Positions 38,055 through 46,263 are shown, counted from the stretch's first letter. The stretch: DNA of 48,291 nucleotides from a virus (IMGVR_UViG_3300036859_000430:1-48291); one strand, 5' to 3'. The notes: a model not told the origin generated them from the sequence alone. Made by a program: numbers and translations.

Positions 38055-39892
38055 GGCTTAACCTCCACCTGCATAGGTACCCCGAGCATACGGGTTCCAA
38101 TCGATTCCCCGAGTCGAGCAGCCAACTTAACCGCGCCAAAATGGCGGGTTTCCATCACCAGCGAGTCGTGGATAGTGAGAACGAGTGTACCGGGCCACCG
38201 ATCTTCCACTTGGATCATCCAATCCTTCATTAATTCCGCCAGCGAACCCTGGACCCGCTGGTTGAACGCCTTGTGGAAGTCCTCCCACGCCGCGAACCAC
38301 CGTATACGCCCGTTGGCCAGCCTCAACCAACCCTTCTTTTCCGCAAGCTTGTGGTCCCGATAGACCGCCCGCTTATACTCCGGATATAGCGCCCGCCAGT
38401 CGTTTACAATAGTCTGACATTCAGGGAGTTCCAAGTAGATATCGGCGAGTTTGGCCAGCGTGGCCTGGAAGGTCTCTGCTCCCACATCAAAGATGAATGC
38501 GAAGTCGCCGCGCTTGCCAATCTGTCGATGCTCGAACCAGCAGGGCTGACTAGAATCGCAGCCAAACAATTGATGGGCAACCTCACCATGGATATCCGCG
38601 CCCTTTGCCACCATGTCGAGCATGGTCTGACAGCCAGCCATCCGAGCAGCACAACGTAGCTCCGCTTGCTCCAGGTCAAGTTCCCAAAGGCGCGTTGATA
38701 CACGACGACGAATCGGTAAACCGCTTCCGCCGCCCGATTGAAAGAGACTCCTGACGCTCGGAACGCGCTCGACCAGCCTACCAAGTTGATAGTTGTGCGG
38801 GATGGCCTGGAGGTTAACTCTCTCCGCCGAAAGTCTGCCACTGACAACCCGAGCCTGTTTATACCGAGTTCTAAGCCTTCCGTCTCCATTGCACGCCTCC
38901 GCGTAGGGCTTATACCACTTGGTCTTGGCAGTACGTATCTTGCGAATTAGCTGGAATTCCGCTGCGAGTGGAACCTTCGCGCTCACTAGTCGCGACACCT
39001 GCTGTGCGTCCAACTTCGGCTTCCCGGTGTCGGTCAATGTGGACATAACTTCGGGAGCCTTTTGATAGAACCACCGCCGCGCTGACTCTATAGACGGATT
39101 GAAGGGTAATTCTCTAACGATTTCCCGCTCCCACTGATCCAGAGCGCTGTAAGCAGCCCAAGAGCGCTCTGCGTTGTACCCAATCCCTCGAGTTTCGAGT
39201 TCCAAAAGTGTAAGCATGAGTCGGAATTCGCGACGGAGGAGAGAGTACGATGCCTCTCCCTGCTCGAATCGGTCCATCTGCTGATAACAATTCCTAATAG
39301 TAAGGTCGGCGTCTCCAGCCGCATAAGGATGAATAATCTCCCAGGGCAGTAGATCGTACCGCCCCTGCGGAATGCGCGCCTCCCCGATGGCTGCGCGTAC
39401 CGCATCCTCAAATTCGCGCTCTCCGCCACCCCACACAGAGAGTCGCTGAGAAGTTTCTTTCAGTCCGGACGACTCGGTAGGATCAAGGTCCCGGGCTCCG
39501 AGCATGCCGTCCCAGAGGAACGTGGATCGGAGGTCATATCCAGGGAAATGTCGAGTACCCGCCCGCAGAAGGAGCAGATCAAAATAAGCGTTCCACCAGG
39601 CAGTCCTACGTCGAAGGAGCCAATCCATGAGTGTATGCCATTCTTCCTCCGGCAGATTGGGGTCATCCTCGAACATTTCGATCTGAGGGAATTTGTCGCG
39701 CCGACCTTGATCGAAGGGGAATGCATGGGATATGACCTCCTCTCCTTCAAACCAGGCGACCGATACTACGGCCACGCGGGCTCCGTCGTCGGGGAACAGT
39801 CCCGACGTCTCCGTGTCTACCGCGACGGGGACCTCAATTTCGGGCAGATTGCTGGGCAGCAAAATAGGGGCTGCAGTAGCGGTTTTAGCCAT
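38045..39892 (-). CDS. polA: family A DNA polymerase, Klenow type (DpoZ candidate)
   Basis: 615 residues. The 3'-5' exonuclease is intact: Asp26 and Glu28 (AVDTETSG), Asn101/Asp105 (NAYFDLLLL), and Tyr190/Asp194 (YAAGDADL). Polymerase motif A is ELDLEQAELR with Asp406, motif B has Arg456, Lys460 and Phe464 in RQIGKRGDFAF, and motif C is TIHDSLVME with Asp576. The usual Glu after the catalytic Asp (HDE) is Ser577. There is no 5'-3' exonuclease domain. In Z-genome phages a PolA relative of this kind (DpoZ) prefers dZTP over dATP; that preference here is an inference from purZ in the same operon. Confidence 0.88.
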   Translation of the reverse strand: MAKTATAAPILLPSNLPEIEVPVAVDTETSGLFPDDGARVAVVSVAWFEGEEVISHAFPFDQGRRDKFPQIEMFEDDPNLPEEEWHTLMDWLLRRRTAWWNAYFDLLLLRAGTRHFPGYDLRSTFLWDGMLGARDLDPTESSGLKETSQRLSVWGGGEREFEDAVRAAIGEARIPQGRYDLLPWEIIHPYAAGDADLTIRNCYQQMDRFEQGEASYSLLRREFRLMLTLLELETRGIGYNAERSWAAYSALDQWEREIVRELPFNPSIESARRWFYQKAPEVMSTLTDTGKPKLDAQQVSRLVSAKVPLAAEFQLIRKIRTAKTKWYKPYAEACNGDGRLRTRYKQARVVSGRLSAERVNLQAIPHNYQLGRLVERVPSVRSLFQSGGGSGLPIRRRVSTRLWELDLEQAELRCAARMAGCQTMLDMVAKGADIHGEVAHQLFGCDSSQPCWFEHRQIGKRGDFAFIFDVGAETFQATLAKLADIYLELPECQTIVNDWRALYPEYKRAVYRDHKLAEKKGWLRLANGRIRWFAAWEDFHKAFNQRVQGSLAELMKDWMIQVEDRWPGTLVLTIHDSLVMETRHFGAVKLAARLGESIGTRMLGVPMQVEVKPWQ

Positions 39893-39937
39893 ATGTGTCA
39901 GCCCTCCCGCGAGAGACGCCCCCTAGTCGGCGCTGCC

Positions 39938-39950
39938 GCCCCGCTGGGGC
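39938..39950. other. short GC-rich hairpin between primase and polymerase genes
   Basis: GCCCC-GCT-GGGGC is a perfect five-base stem with a three-base loop in the 126-base gap (39893-40018). There is no T-run on either side, so it is a weak terminator at best. It may be part of an origin or mRNA-processing structure. Confidence 0.4.
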
Positions 39951-39979
39951 TCCCCTAGACATGCGTGCGGTACCTATAT

Positions 39980-40110
39980 TGACACAGTTGACACATTGAC
40001 ACAGGGCCTCCGACCGGCTCATCTTTGTGTCAGCCTTGTGTCAGTGTGTCTGCCCTTGCTCATCGGCAAGTGCTCTGTGTCAGCCCCGTTGTCAGCCCCC
40101 TCTGACACCC
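39980..40110. repeat. cluster of TGACACA / TGTGTCA repeats (candidate origin iterons)
   Basis: Three copies of TGACACA at 39980, 39989 and 39997 face three TGTGTCA copies at 40026, 40037 and 40076, plus near copies at 40045 (TGTGTCT), 40089 and 40102. They straddle the gap between PrimPol and polymerase genes and the end of the PrimPol coding region. Short direct and inverted repeats beside replication genes are typical of phage origins, but binding-site clusters for a regulator would look the same. Confidence 0.55.
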
Positions 40111-42514
40111 CGGTTGACCGCTCCAACACCCTCGCGGCTACCTCTCCTGAAATTCCCCAATACCGCGCGTAGAGCTTGCTGGCTGACAATCTGAACATCT
40201 TCCCATCCCGAAGCCCCTGAATGTCTAAGGCGTGAGCCTGCTGTCGGATGGCCTCCTCCGAGTCCACTCGGGGATCGAGCCGATAGCCCTCTCTCCGCTT
40301 GATCCACTCCGCCAAATACCCCGGATGGAACCAGATGATGCCCTCTTGGACGAAAGCTGGGGTGGGTGGGTCGCGGTCCACGGCGGCTCGAGGACTATTG
40401 ATTAGTCCGGTGTACATGAGCGCCCGAGGAAGGTGCTCTAGGGTGAGCTTGTTCTCGTTCCCCATCGGGGCGTTCCTCTTAGCCTCTACAATCCAGGATT
40501 CTAGCGTATCAGACACATCCAATCCAGACAACTTCTCCAAGACCGACGCACCAGTTCGGAGGATCGCCCATTTATCCTCCTCTCGGCCGCTTCCCTCTCG
40601 GCGGCTAGGCAAGTCGAGAACATCCCGCCGACAGGTGAGCGCCCTGGACAATAGCCACCCGGAATAGTTAGCCAATCGCGGGTGCTGTAGCCGGAACTCT
40701 ACAATCCGATCCCACTGGTAGCGGCCGTCGGACATTTTCCGTTCCTTGGGTGAGGGAACATCTAGCAGGATCATGCGGTCTATTAGCGCTTTCTCTCCAG
40801 ACAATCCCGTCGTTTCACCGGATACCACCATCGGCCCAACCAGCCGAATGGAATCTTGAGTAAAGTCGGTAGATTTCTTGTGCATCGTTCCTTCGACTGT
40901 AACCTGCCGGATCAGCGCATGCAGATTCTCTGGCCGGTTGGTGTCATCCACCCACACTATGCCGATGCGGTTGCTGGCAAGAGCGTCTCTAAGGGCAGCA
41001 GATGTAAAGTCCCCGGGGTCCATCCGCCCATTTAGCTCCATCATGGCTCGGAAGAAGCCGGTGGTTTTGCCCGATTCCGAAGACGCCTGGATGCCCATGA
41101 CAGGGAACTGGGAGGTTATAGGCGCGATCCAGAACTTTACTAGACAAGCCGCCCACCAGGACCCAAACACCGCTACGACCGTATCGTCGTGCCAGGTCAG
41201 GACCTCCCGTAGTACCGCCGTCGCGTCCTCCGGCCCCCCCTCGAACGCGTACGACCATCCTGGGTCCCGGGGCCGTACGATCACCGGCTGTGTCTCCGCA
41301 GCGCCTCCGTTGGGACGAACTAGCCCGTCGGCGGTCACGTACCCGCCCAGCGCCTCAGACCAATCCAGCCAGTGATAGGGCTCGAGCAGCGGCGGATGCT
41401 GAGATTCTAGATAACGTACTAATCGGTCGGTCGCGCGTCCTTGAGCCGTCTTGACAGCGGCGGGTCCCAGACTATAGCCGCCCGCGACATACAATGCGGC
41501 GTTCAATTTGTTCAGATTAGCCAAGGTGTTACCGTCGAGCAGCCTGGAAACGCGGTGTCCGTTCCCGTCGTCTAGATTTACTTGGTATCCAACGTCGGCG
41601 GCGAATCCTACCGCCTCCACGTCGAAGTAGGCGAAAATTTCTCGACCCCCGCCCTTTACTATGGAATACAGACGCTTCCCATCGCCAATAAGTCCTCCAG
41701 CATCAGCAGGAGGATGGGTAGAATGCTCCGACTGCCACACCGACTTGAGCATCTTTGAGACTTCGCTCTCCGGCAAAGACTCGGACAGCAACCCAGCGGC
41801 CAGGCGTACGTGAACTACGTACGCGTCCTCTTTGTCGCGGAACAACTTGGCATAGTGACCGGCCACTCGAGTCAGCCAATCGTTGCGTCCGCCTTTCTCC
41901 GCCGGTGCTTGAATCAGCGCCGAGAGTTGGGACCTCCGCGCGCCCTCCCCTGAGGAGCCGCTTGAGATTCCACTATCGGATATGCCCTCGGCGCTGATTA
42001 AAACATCGGGCAGTGGCTGAATATGGTCCAGATCGCGAACCCACCGATAGCGCCTACCTGTCTCGTGAACCGAGGGAGGAACGATTACGCCGGTACCTTC
42101 CGCCCTCAGGTCGAAGTGTATAGGGTCCTCGTGGTTCCCCCACGAACGCACTTCTTGTCCAGTTGCGATCGTAAACCAGAAATGCTTGCCCTTTCCGGTG
42201 GTAGACGAAGTAGTACCGTCCAGGTCCACACCCTGACCGATCCAATATTCCTCAGCCTCCTTCGAATCTACATCAAGGACCGCCACCCCACTGACGGAGC
42301 CGGTGACGACGAAAAGATTCTTGTCCCCTCCCTTGAACCACCTGTGTATCTCCACTTCGGTAGACATGCGCCGAATATACGGCTTCCATGTTTTAAGTTG
42401 TGGCGTCTTGTCTTTGTACCTAGCAGGGAGTACGCAGAGCCCTGCTGCGTGTAGTCGCAGCGCTTCGTCAAGCAGCGAGGGGGCGCGTGTAGCACCCCCC
42501 CGCTTCTCGGGCAT
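40019..42514 (-). CDS. PrimPol-helicase (bifunctional primase/polymerase with SF3-like ATPase)
   Basis: 831 residues. Residues about 14-190 form a Prim-Pol (AEP) domain: LPARYKDKTPQLKTWKPY, the VAVLDVDS motif with Asp81 and Asp83, GKGKHFWF with His111, and the FDLRAEGTGVIVPPSV block with Asp135. After a linker, residues about 430-700 hold a P-loop ATPase: Walker A ASSESGKTT (477-485) and Walker B IGIVWVDDTNR (517-527). The C-terminal part (about 720-800) is a winged-helix-like region. The protein probably primes and unwinds DNA. PrimPols also occur in the Z-DNA cyanophage S-2L. The last codons lie in the repeat cluster. Confidence 0.85.
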   Translation of the reverse strand: MPEKRGGATRAPSLLDEALRLHAAGLCVLPARYKDKTPQLKTWKPYIRRMSTEVEIHRWFKGGDKNLFVVTGSVSGVAVLDVDSKEAEEYWIGQGVDLDGTTSSTTGKGKHFWFTIATGQEVRSWGNHEDPIHFDLRAEGTGVIVPPSVHETGRRYRWVRDLDHIQPLPDVLISAEGISDSGISSGSSGEGARRSQLSALIQAPAEKGGRNDWLTRVAGHYAKLFRDKEDAYVVHVRLAAGLLSESLPESEVSKMLKSVWQSEHSTHPPADAGGLIGDGKRLYSIVKGGGREIFAYFDVEAVGFAADVGYQVNLDDGNGHRVSRLLDGNTLANLNKLNAALYVAGGYSLGPAAVKTAQGRATDRLVRYLESQHPPLLEPYHWLDWSEALGGYVTADGLVRPNGGAAETQPVIVRPRDPGWSYAFEGGPEDATAVLREVLTWHDDTVVAVFGSWWAACLVKFWIAPITSQFPVMGIQASSESGKTTGFFRAMMELNGRMDPGDFTSAALRDALASNRIGIVWVDDTNRPENLHALIRQVTVEGTMHKKSTDFTQDSIRLVGPMVVSGETTGLSGEKALIDRMILLDVPSPKERKMSDGRYQWDRIVEFRLQHPRLANYSGWLLSRALTCRRDVLDLPSRREGSGREEDKWAILRTGASVLEKLSGLDVSDTLESWIVEAKRNAPMGNENKLTLEHLPRALMYTGLINSPRAAVDRDPPTPAFVQEGIIWFHPGYLAEWIKRREGYRLDPRVDSEEAIRQQAHALDIQGLRDGKMFRLSASKLYARYWGISGEVAARVLERSTGVSEGADNGADTEHLPMSKGRHTDTRLTQR

Positions 42515-42532
42515 GGCGAGCCTTCCTTCTCC

Positions 42533-43039
42533 CTAGGCCCGCGCTGCCGCTCTCTGCTTGCCTCGAACCGGCTTTGTGGGCTCCGGTTCCGGCTCGGGCG
42601 TAGAGCCCCCACTCTCGTCCATCAGTGGGAACAGGTTAGCCACGTTATTGCCGATCTGGCCCGCTCGGGGACCTTTCTCGATCACCCGCTGCTCCATGTA
42701 GAGCCTAATCTTCTCCCCGATGAGGTCATCCGTGTCGGTGTCGGCCGGGACTCCGAATGCCTGGAACGTCTCAGCCATCTTGAACTCGGACTTAGGCGAC
42801 AAGGATGTAACGTGGAATGCGCTCCCCGGGACGGTGGAGGTTGGGTTATCCCAATCCTCGTCGTCCGCCGCGAAAAGCTCCGAGAAAATCCAGGTCCAGA
42901 ATGGATAACCCGAGTCTCCCGGCTGGTCAGAAACTCGGACCTCCATAAGAGTCCCGACGTACATCCCCTCTTCCAAGGGAGGGAAACTACCGTCGTTATC
43001 CTCGACTCGCTTGGCTTGCTCCTTATCCAACTTAGGCAT
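42533..43039 (-). CDS. putative single-strand DNA-binding protein (DUF669-like)
   Basis: 168 residues with an OB-like beta-rich body: PPLEEGMYVGTLMEVRV, FWTWIFSELF, LIGEKIRLYMEQRVIEKGP and a basic Pro-rich tail (PEPEPEPTKPVRGKQRAAA). Arrangement and position between a Sak4-like ATPase and the PrimPol fit a DUF669-type phage SSB-like protein. The acidic tail typical of SSB is replaced by a basic one. Its start overlaps the ATPase gene by 8 bases. Confidence 0.65.
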   Translation of the reverse strand: MPKLDKEQAKRVEDNDGSFPPLEEGMYVGTLMEVRVSDQPGDSGYPFWTWIFSELFAADDEDWDNPTSTVPGSAFHVTSLSPKSEFKMAETFQAFGVPADTDTDDLIGEKIRLYMEQRVIEKGPRAGQIGNNVANLFPLMDESGGSTPEPEPEPTKPVRGKQRAAARA

Positions 43040-43934
43040 TGCTTAGTTCCCCTTTCTGCGCTTTGGCTTGCTGCTTGGCGGCTAGACGCTGCCTACGCGC
43101 CTGAATGGTTTCTACTTTAGGCGTCTCCTCCTCCTCAGCTATTAGGTCCCCCTTTACAAATCCCAGGATTCGTTCGAATGTAGGCTCCTCGATGGCGACT
43201 GGCAATGACGCCAATCGGTCCTTTCCTCGGTACTTGCCCTCGGCGCGGAAATGACCCACGAAGATATCCTTACCGTCGATCACATCGGCCGTTGTCCTGC
43301 ATACGATCTTCATCCAGCCCAGCATGTCGGCCTGGACCGCTGGATTAACTGCTGGGCCGTAGTGGACTTTGCCATCTTCCTGATCCACGTCCCGGCGCAT
43401 CAGGGTGGTAATGCCGAAGTGACAGGGTAGATCACGGAATCGCCGAAGAAGCCACCGGATTTGCCCGCTGACTTCTCCATATTCATCCCGATCGGTGAAA
43501 AATCGATTGGTGAGTAGCTCCGACACCGACTTACCCTTAGCCTTTTCGGCCTCTTTCTTCTCTACCCGGTCCTCCACCACGTCCTCTAGGAGCAATTTGA
43601 CTATCTCCGTACCGGAATCCCAGACCGTTCCGAACCAGGAATCGGGGTCGTCCTCCAGGTCGGCCTTCATCTGCCAGTAGAGTTCCTCTATCGCAGCGAA
43701 GCTGACCTCCTCATTCGGATCATCCGGATCAGGAAATACCTCGATGTTCTCTACCTTTATCCCCCTCTTTCGTAGGGCGATTTCCTCGAGCCCCGCCTCG
43801 GCGTTAATAAACAGTGTTCTACCGAGATTGGCCATAGTAGCTAAATTAGTAGTTTTGGCCGTCCCTTCATTTCCATACATGAGAATGTTCAGGAACGTGG
43901 AGGTACCCGATAGCGGCACCGTCTTCCGGACCAT
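43032..43934 (-). CDS. Sak4-like RecA-fold ATPase (AAA_24)
   Basis: 300 residues from the ATG at 43934, which has GGAGG seven bases upstream and overlaps the previous stop (TGATG). Walker A is GNEGTAKTT (21-29) and a Walker-B-like segment is SWFGTVWDSGTEI. The helical arginine-rich region (LLRRFRDLPCHFGITTLMRRD) completes the RecA-like core. Phage Sak4 proteins anneal and recombine single strands together with an SSB; the partner is probably the next gene. The C-terminal helix is Lys/Gln-rich. Confidence 0.8.
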   Translation of the reverse strand: MVRKTVPLSGTSTFLNILMYGNEGTAKTTNLATMANLGRTLFINAEAGLEEIALRKRGIKVENIEVFPDPDDPNEEVSFAAIEELYWQMKADLEDDPDSWFGTVWDSGTEIVKLLLEDVVEDRVEKKEAEKAKGKSVSELLTNRFFTDRDEYGEVSGQIRWLLRRFRDLPCHFGITTLMRRDVDQEDGKVHYGPAVNPAVQADMLGWMKIVCRTTADVIDGKDIFVGHFRAEGKYRGKDRLASLPVAIEEPTFERILGFVKGDLIAEEEETPKVETIQARRQRLAAKQQAKAQKGELSNA

Positions 43935-44167
43935 CAGATGGCCTCCGCCAGATCGGTGTCTTGTGTGGCCACTTGAAATCCACATTGAGCGCAACGAACC
44001 GTAGCGGCATAGGTCCGCTCTTCTACCCGAGTGGTACTGAAATTGACCCACATCCAGATGCTGTCCACCAGGACGTACTGACCGTGGTCCCGCTCTACTG
44101 TGCGCGTCTCCCGCCTACGATGGAACTGACCGTGCCCACACTTAGGACACTTCCGATCCACTTGCAA
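43934..44167 (-). CDS. small zinc-ribbon protein of the recombination cluster
   Basis: 77 residues with CPKCGHGQFHRRRE near the start and RCAQCGFQVA near the end, a clean C-x2-C...C-x2-C ribbon. It sits between the Cas4-like nuclease and the Sak4-like ATPase and is coupled to both. It may load or recruit one of them. Role unknown. Confidence 0.65.
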   Translation of the reverse strand: MQVDRKCPKCGHGQFHRRRETRTVERDHGQYVLVDSIWMWVNFSTTRVEERTYAATVRCAQCGFQVATQDTDLAEAI

Positions 44168-45068
44168 CCTCCTCTCTCCCCGGCTCGGTCAAGTATCCCC
44201 GAGTCCGCCAGTGCTCGGCCTCGCTTAGTTGTGCGAAGCCCTTTGCCCGAAGGAACGTAACCTCATCGACCCCCTTCCTCCCCGCTAAGCAGGGCTCAGT
44301 AAAAGGACACCGCCACCGACACCGCTCGGAATCGGGAGCCCGGGGCGCGTCGTCGGCGCTGATCGAGTATGCCGTCTTGAATGTACGATACGCTTCGACA
44401 GCGATGGTCTTTAGTTCCTTGTCGGTGCGATACAAGCGGGTTCGAGAGAACCGCTCCTCCAGCGGCTGAGGGACGACTTTATTACGCTGGGTGCGAGCGG
44501 CGGAATAGATAATCCCGAACACCGGCACGCCCTGCCGCTTCAATCCCCCATTGTACAGGCCCATTTGATCATCGAGGTCGAGTTCCCTATCACTAGGAAG
44601 GTTCTGCCCACTCTTGTGATCCACGACAAAGATTTTTGGCTTAATAAATGATCGATCGCGAACTACCAAGTCTATCCGGCGTCTAAGCACGAACCGGGAG
44701 GGGAATCCTCGAGGAGTCAATAATCGCTGCCGACCCTGCTCTTCGATCGCCATAATTTCCCATTGATCGTCGTTCCCCCAACGCTCCACGTGTCCATCGT
44801 ACATCCAGCCTAGAAGTTGGGTCGTCTCCTCATCCGTATCCGATTCCATCAGATACTCGGCTACCGATTGCATACGAGCCATTTCCGTAGAGCCGTCCTT
44901 GATGTGCCCGTAGTGGATTTCCATCACCTTGTGCCATCGGAGTCCTATCCCCAAGGCCCGACCGACGGAAGGACTCGCCCAGAGGAATCGATAGGCCAGG
45001 GCGTGCTTGTGGGGACACTGACGATAGGCGTCGAGTTCGGAGTAAGAAACTTCTATTGTTCTAGCCAT
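44142..45068 (-). CDS. Cas4/RecB-like PD-(D/E)XK exonuclease with Fe-S cluster
   Basis: 308 residues. Nuclease motifs: Glu/His region with WHKVME (His46), Asp133 (RRIDLVVRD), the D-H-K triad Asp150-His151-Lys152 (VVDHKSGQN) and Gln168. Cys18 (YRQCPHKHALAY) together with Cys250, Cys254 and Cys260 (ERCRWRCPFTEPC) are the four ligands of the iron-sulfur cluster of Cas4/AddB-type enzymes. It probably resects DNA ends for recombination with the Sak4-like ATPase. There is no CRISPR array. Confidence 0.85.
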   Translation of the reverse strand: MARTIEVSYSELDAYRQCPHKHALAYRFLWASPSVGRALGIGLRWHKVMEIHYGHIKDGSTEMARMQSVAEYLMESDTDEETTQLLGWMYDGHVERWGNDDQWEIMAIEEQGRQRLLTPRGFPSRFVLRRRIDLVVRDRSFIKPKIFVVDHKSGQNLPSDRELDLDDQMGLYNGGLKRQGVPVFGIIYSAARTQRNKVVPQPLEERFSRTRLYRTDKELKTIAVEAYRTFKTAYSISADDAPRAPDSERCRWRCPFTEPCLAGRKGVDEVTFLRAKGFAQLSEAEHWRTRGYLTEPGREEVASGSEVS

Positions 45069-45159
45069 CGAGTGCCTTCATGACAATCACTATGATCAAG
45101 GCAGTCCCCACTACGACAAGCCCGATGATATCCAAGAAGTCGAGTCCGTAGGCTATCAT
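45061..45159 (-). CDS. 32-residue single-span membrane protein
   Basis: A short frame, MIAYGLDFLDIIGLVVVGTA followed by LIIVIVMKALDG, almost entirely one transmembrane helix. Its stop overlaps the nuclease start by 8 bases and its start follows the previous stop (TGAATG). The ribosome site is weak (GGGAAC). Role unknown. Confidence 0.5.
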   Translation of the reverse strand: MIAYGLDFLDIIGLVVVGTALIIVIVMKALDG

Positions 45160-45321
45160 TCAGGTTCCCGCATCCGGCCAGCGAGAGCCTTTATAGCGCG
45201 AGTAGTCTTCCTCGTGTTTCTCCCAGCTCCTATTCCAGGAATCAATACGAAGATAAAGACGCCGCAGCCAGCGGAATCGGTGCCAGCCAAACCAACGAGG
45301 ACCAATGTAATCGTTATCCAT
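45160..45321 (-). CDS. 53-residue aromatic and basic protein
   Basis: Coupled to the previous gene by TAATG and to the next by its stop. The sequence is rich in Trp, Arg and Tyr (IGPRWFGWHRFRWLRRLYLR). It has no membrane span and no known family. Its close packing between genes argues that it is real. Confidence 0.52.
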   Translation of the reverse strand: MDNDYIGPRWFGWHRFRWLRRLYLRIDSWNRSWEKHEEDYSRYKGSRWPDAGT

Positions 45322-45785
45322 TACCAGGCCCGGAAGCTAAGACCACACGACCAGCAATGGTCCTGGTCTTGACGATTGACCGCGTAACACCTACCACAAT
45401 TGAACGGTCCGGGGGAGAGCCGTCCCTCGGCGCTTGACTCGATTCGGCCCTCCCCCTTCCCGTTGGGTGGTGGCGGGATCGGAGACGCCACCAGGGCCGG
45501 GGGTGAGGCGACGGGGTTCTCAACTCGGTCCACGATCCCTGAGTCGGTCGCCTCCCCACTCCCCCCGACGTCGTACAGAACGATTACCTCTGGCTGCGCT
45601 TCGTGGCAAGGGTGCTGGCACAGAGGCGCGATCGGCGGGTCTTGATGCGGTCGATGCTTGTACCATGATCCCCTCATGCATATGCCACACTTACCCTCAA
45701 GGCAGTCGAGAGAGACAAATGAAAGGGTCCCGATCCGGCGCGTCAATTGGCCTCCGATCAATGGGTGCGCGGGGCAGGCCAGCAC
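45321..45785 (-). CDS. Cys-rich first gene of the replication operon
   Basis: 154 residues from GTG at 45785, which has GGGGTAG close upstream. Residues about 28-60 carry a Cys/His-rich motif (CLEGKCGICMRG, then LCQHPCHE), and a C-terminal ribbon reads CGRCYAVNRQ...CWSCGLSF. The middle is Pro/Gly-rich and acidic. The N-terminal motif resembles small Cys-rich proteins of actinophages. It is the first gene after the minus-strand promoter. Confidence 0.62.
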   Translation of the reverse strand: MLACPAHPLIGGQLTRRIGTLSFVSLDCLEGKCGICMRGSWYKHRPHQDPPIAPLCQHPCHEAQPEVIVLYDVGGSGEATDSGIVDRVENPVASPPALVASPIPPPPNGKGEGRIESSAEGRLSPGPFNCGRCYAVNRQDQDHCWSCGLSFRAW

Positions 45786-45818
45786 CTACCCCGCGCAACA
45801 TGGCCCAGCAGCCCGCCC

Positions 45819-45847
45819 ATCGTACCAGCCCCCATGCGCCCCGTCAA
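45819..45847 (-). promoter_or_regulatory. promoter of the minus-strand replication operon
   Basis: On the minus strand TTGACG (45847-45842), exactly 17 bases, then TACGAT (45824-45819), a near-consensus sigma70 pair. Transcription would start near 45812 and reach the GTG at 45785. The -35 is followed by GGGCGCA, similar to the TTGACARRGRGCAA motif. The opposite promoter lies only 33 bases away. Confidence 0.72.
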
Positions 45848-45880
45848 GCACGTGCTGCTTTACGCGCTTTGATCCGGTAC

Positions 45881-45910
45881 TTGACAGGGGGCAAGTCTGT
45901 GTGCTAGGAT
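45881..45910 (+). promoter_or_regulatory. divergent plus-strand promoter with TTGACARRGRGCAA motif
   Basis: TTGACA (45881-45886), 18 bases, then TAGGAT (45905-45910). The -35 is followed by GGGGGCAAG. It leads to the short unit starting at GTG 45953. Together with the minus-strand promoter it forms a tight divergent pair. Confidence 0.7.
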
Positions 45911-45952
45911 GAGATTGCACTGGACCACTGGATCGGAGGGGGTGAATTAGAA

Positions 45953-46135
45953 GTGGCAGCCAAGCAAATCAAGCTGTACGGCGGTGAAGTTCTGTCGTTC
46001 GATCGGGAAACGAAGGGCACGCTGGTGTTCTCGGCTGAGGTTAACGGCCGGAAGCAGTCTCAGTATGCGCCCAAGATCGACCTGAACGGAGAGACTCCCA
46101 CAAAGGTGCGAGTCATCCTGGAAGTCGTAGAATAG
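45953..46135 (+). CDS. 60-residue protein after divergent promoter
   Basis: 60 residues from GTG at 45953 with GGAGGGGGTG upstream. The sequence (QIKLYGGEVLSFDRETKGTL, then VNGRKQSQYAPKIDLNGETP) looks like a compact beta sheet. It is the first gene of the short plus-strand unit. No family is recognised; it could be a small regulator or host inhibitor. Confidence 0.65.
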   Translation: MAAKQIKLYGGEVLSFDRETKGTLVFSAEVNGRKQSQYAPKIDLNGETPTKVRVILEVVE

Positions 46136-46263
46136 CTCGACCTGCGCGTACGAGGGTCGAGTAGCGCCGATGAATCTCCGACGGGAGCGGCGCGCGGAAT
46201 GGGTGGGCCGGGGGGAGTCGAAGGTCCCCTCGGCCGCCTCCGTCAGAAGGGAGGTTCTACGAA
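46136..46263 (+). other. structured leader with two hairpins
   Basis: Between two tiny genes lie a 7-base stem (CTCGACC 46136-46142 with GGTCGAG 46155-46161) and an 11-base stem (46206-46216 with 46225-46235, GGCCGGGGGGA and TCCCCTCGGCC, one G-T pair). The first follows the stop codon directly. There is no T-run, so they may be an mRNA-stability or translational element rather than terminators. Confidence 0.45.
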
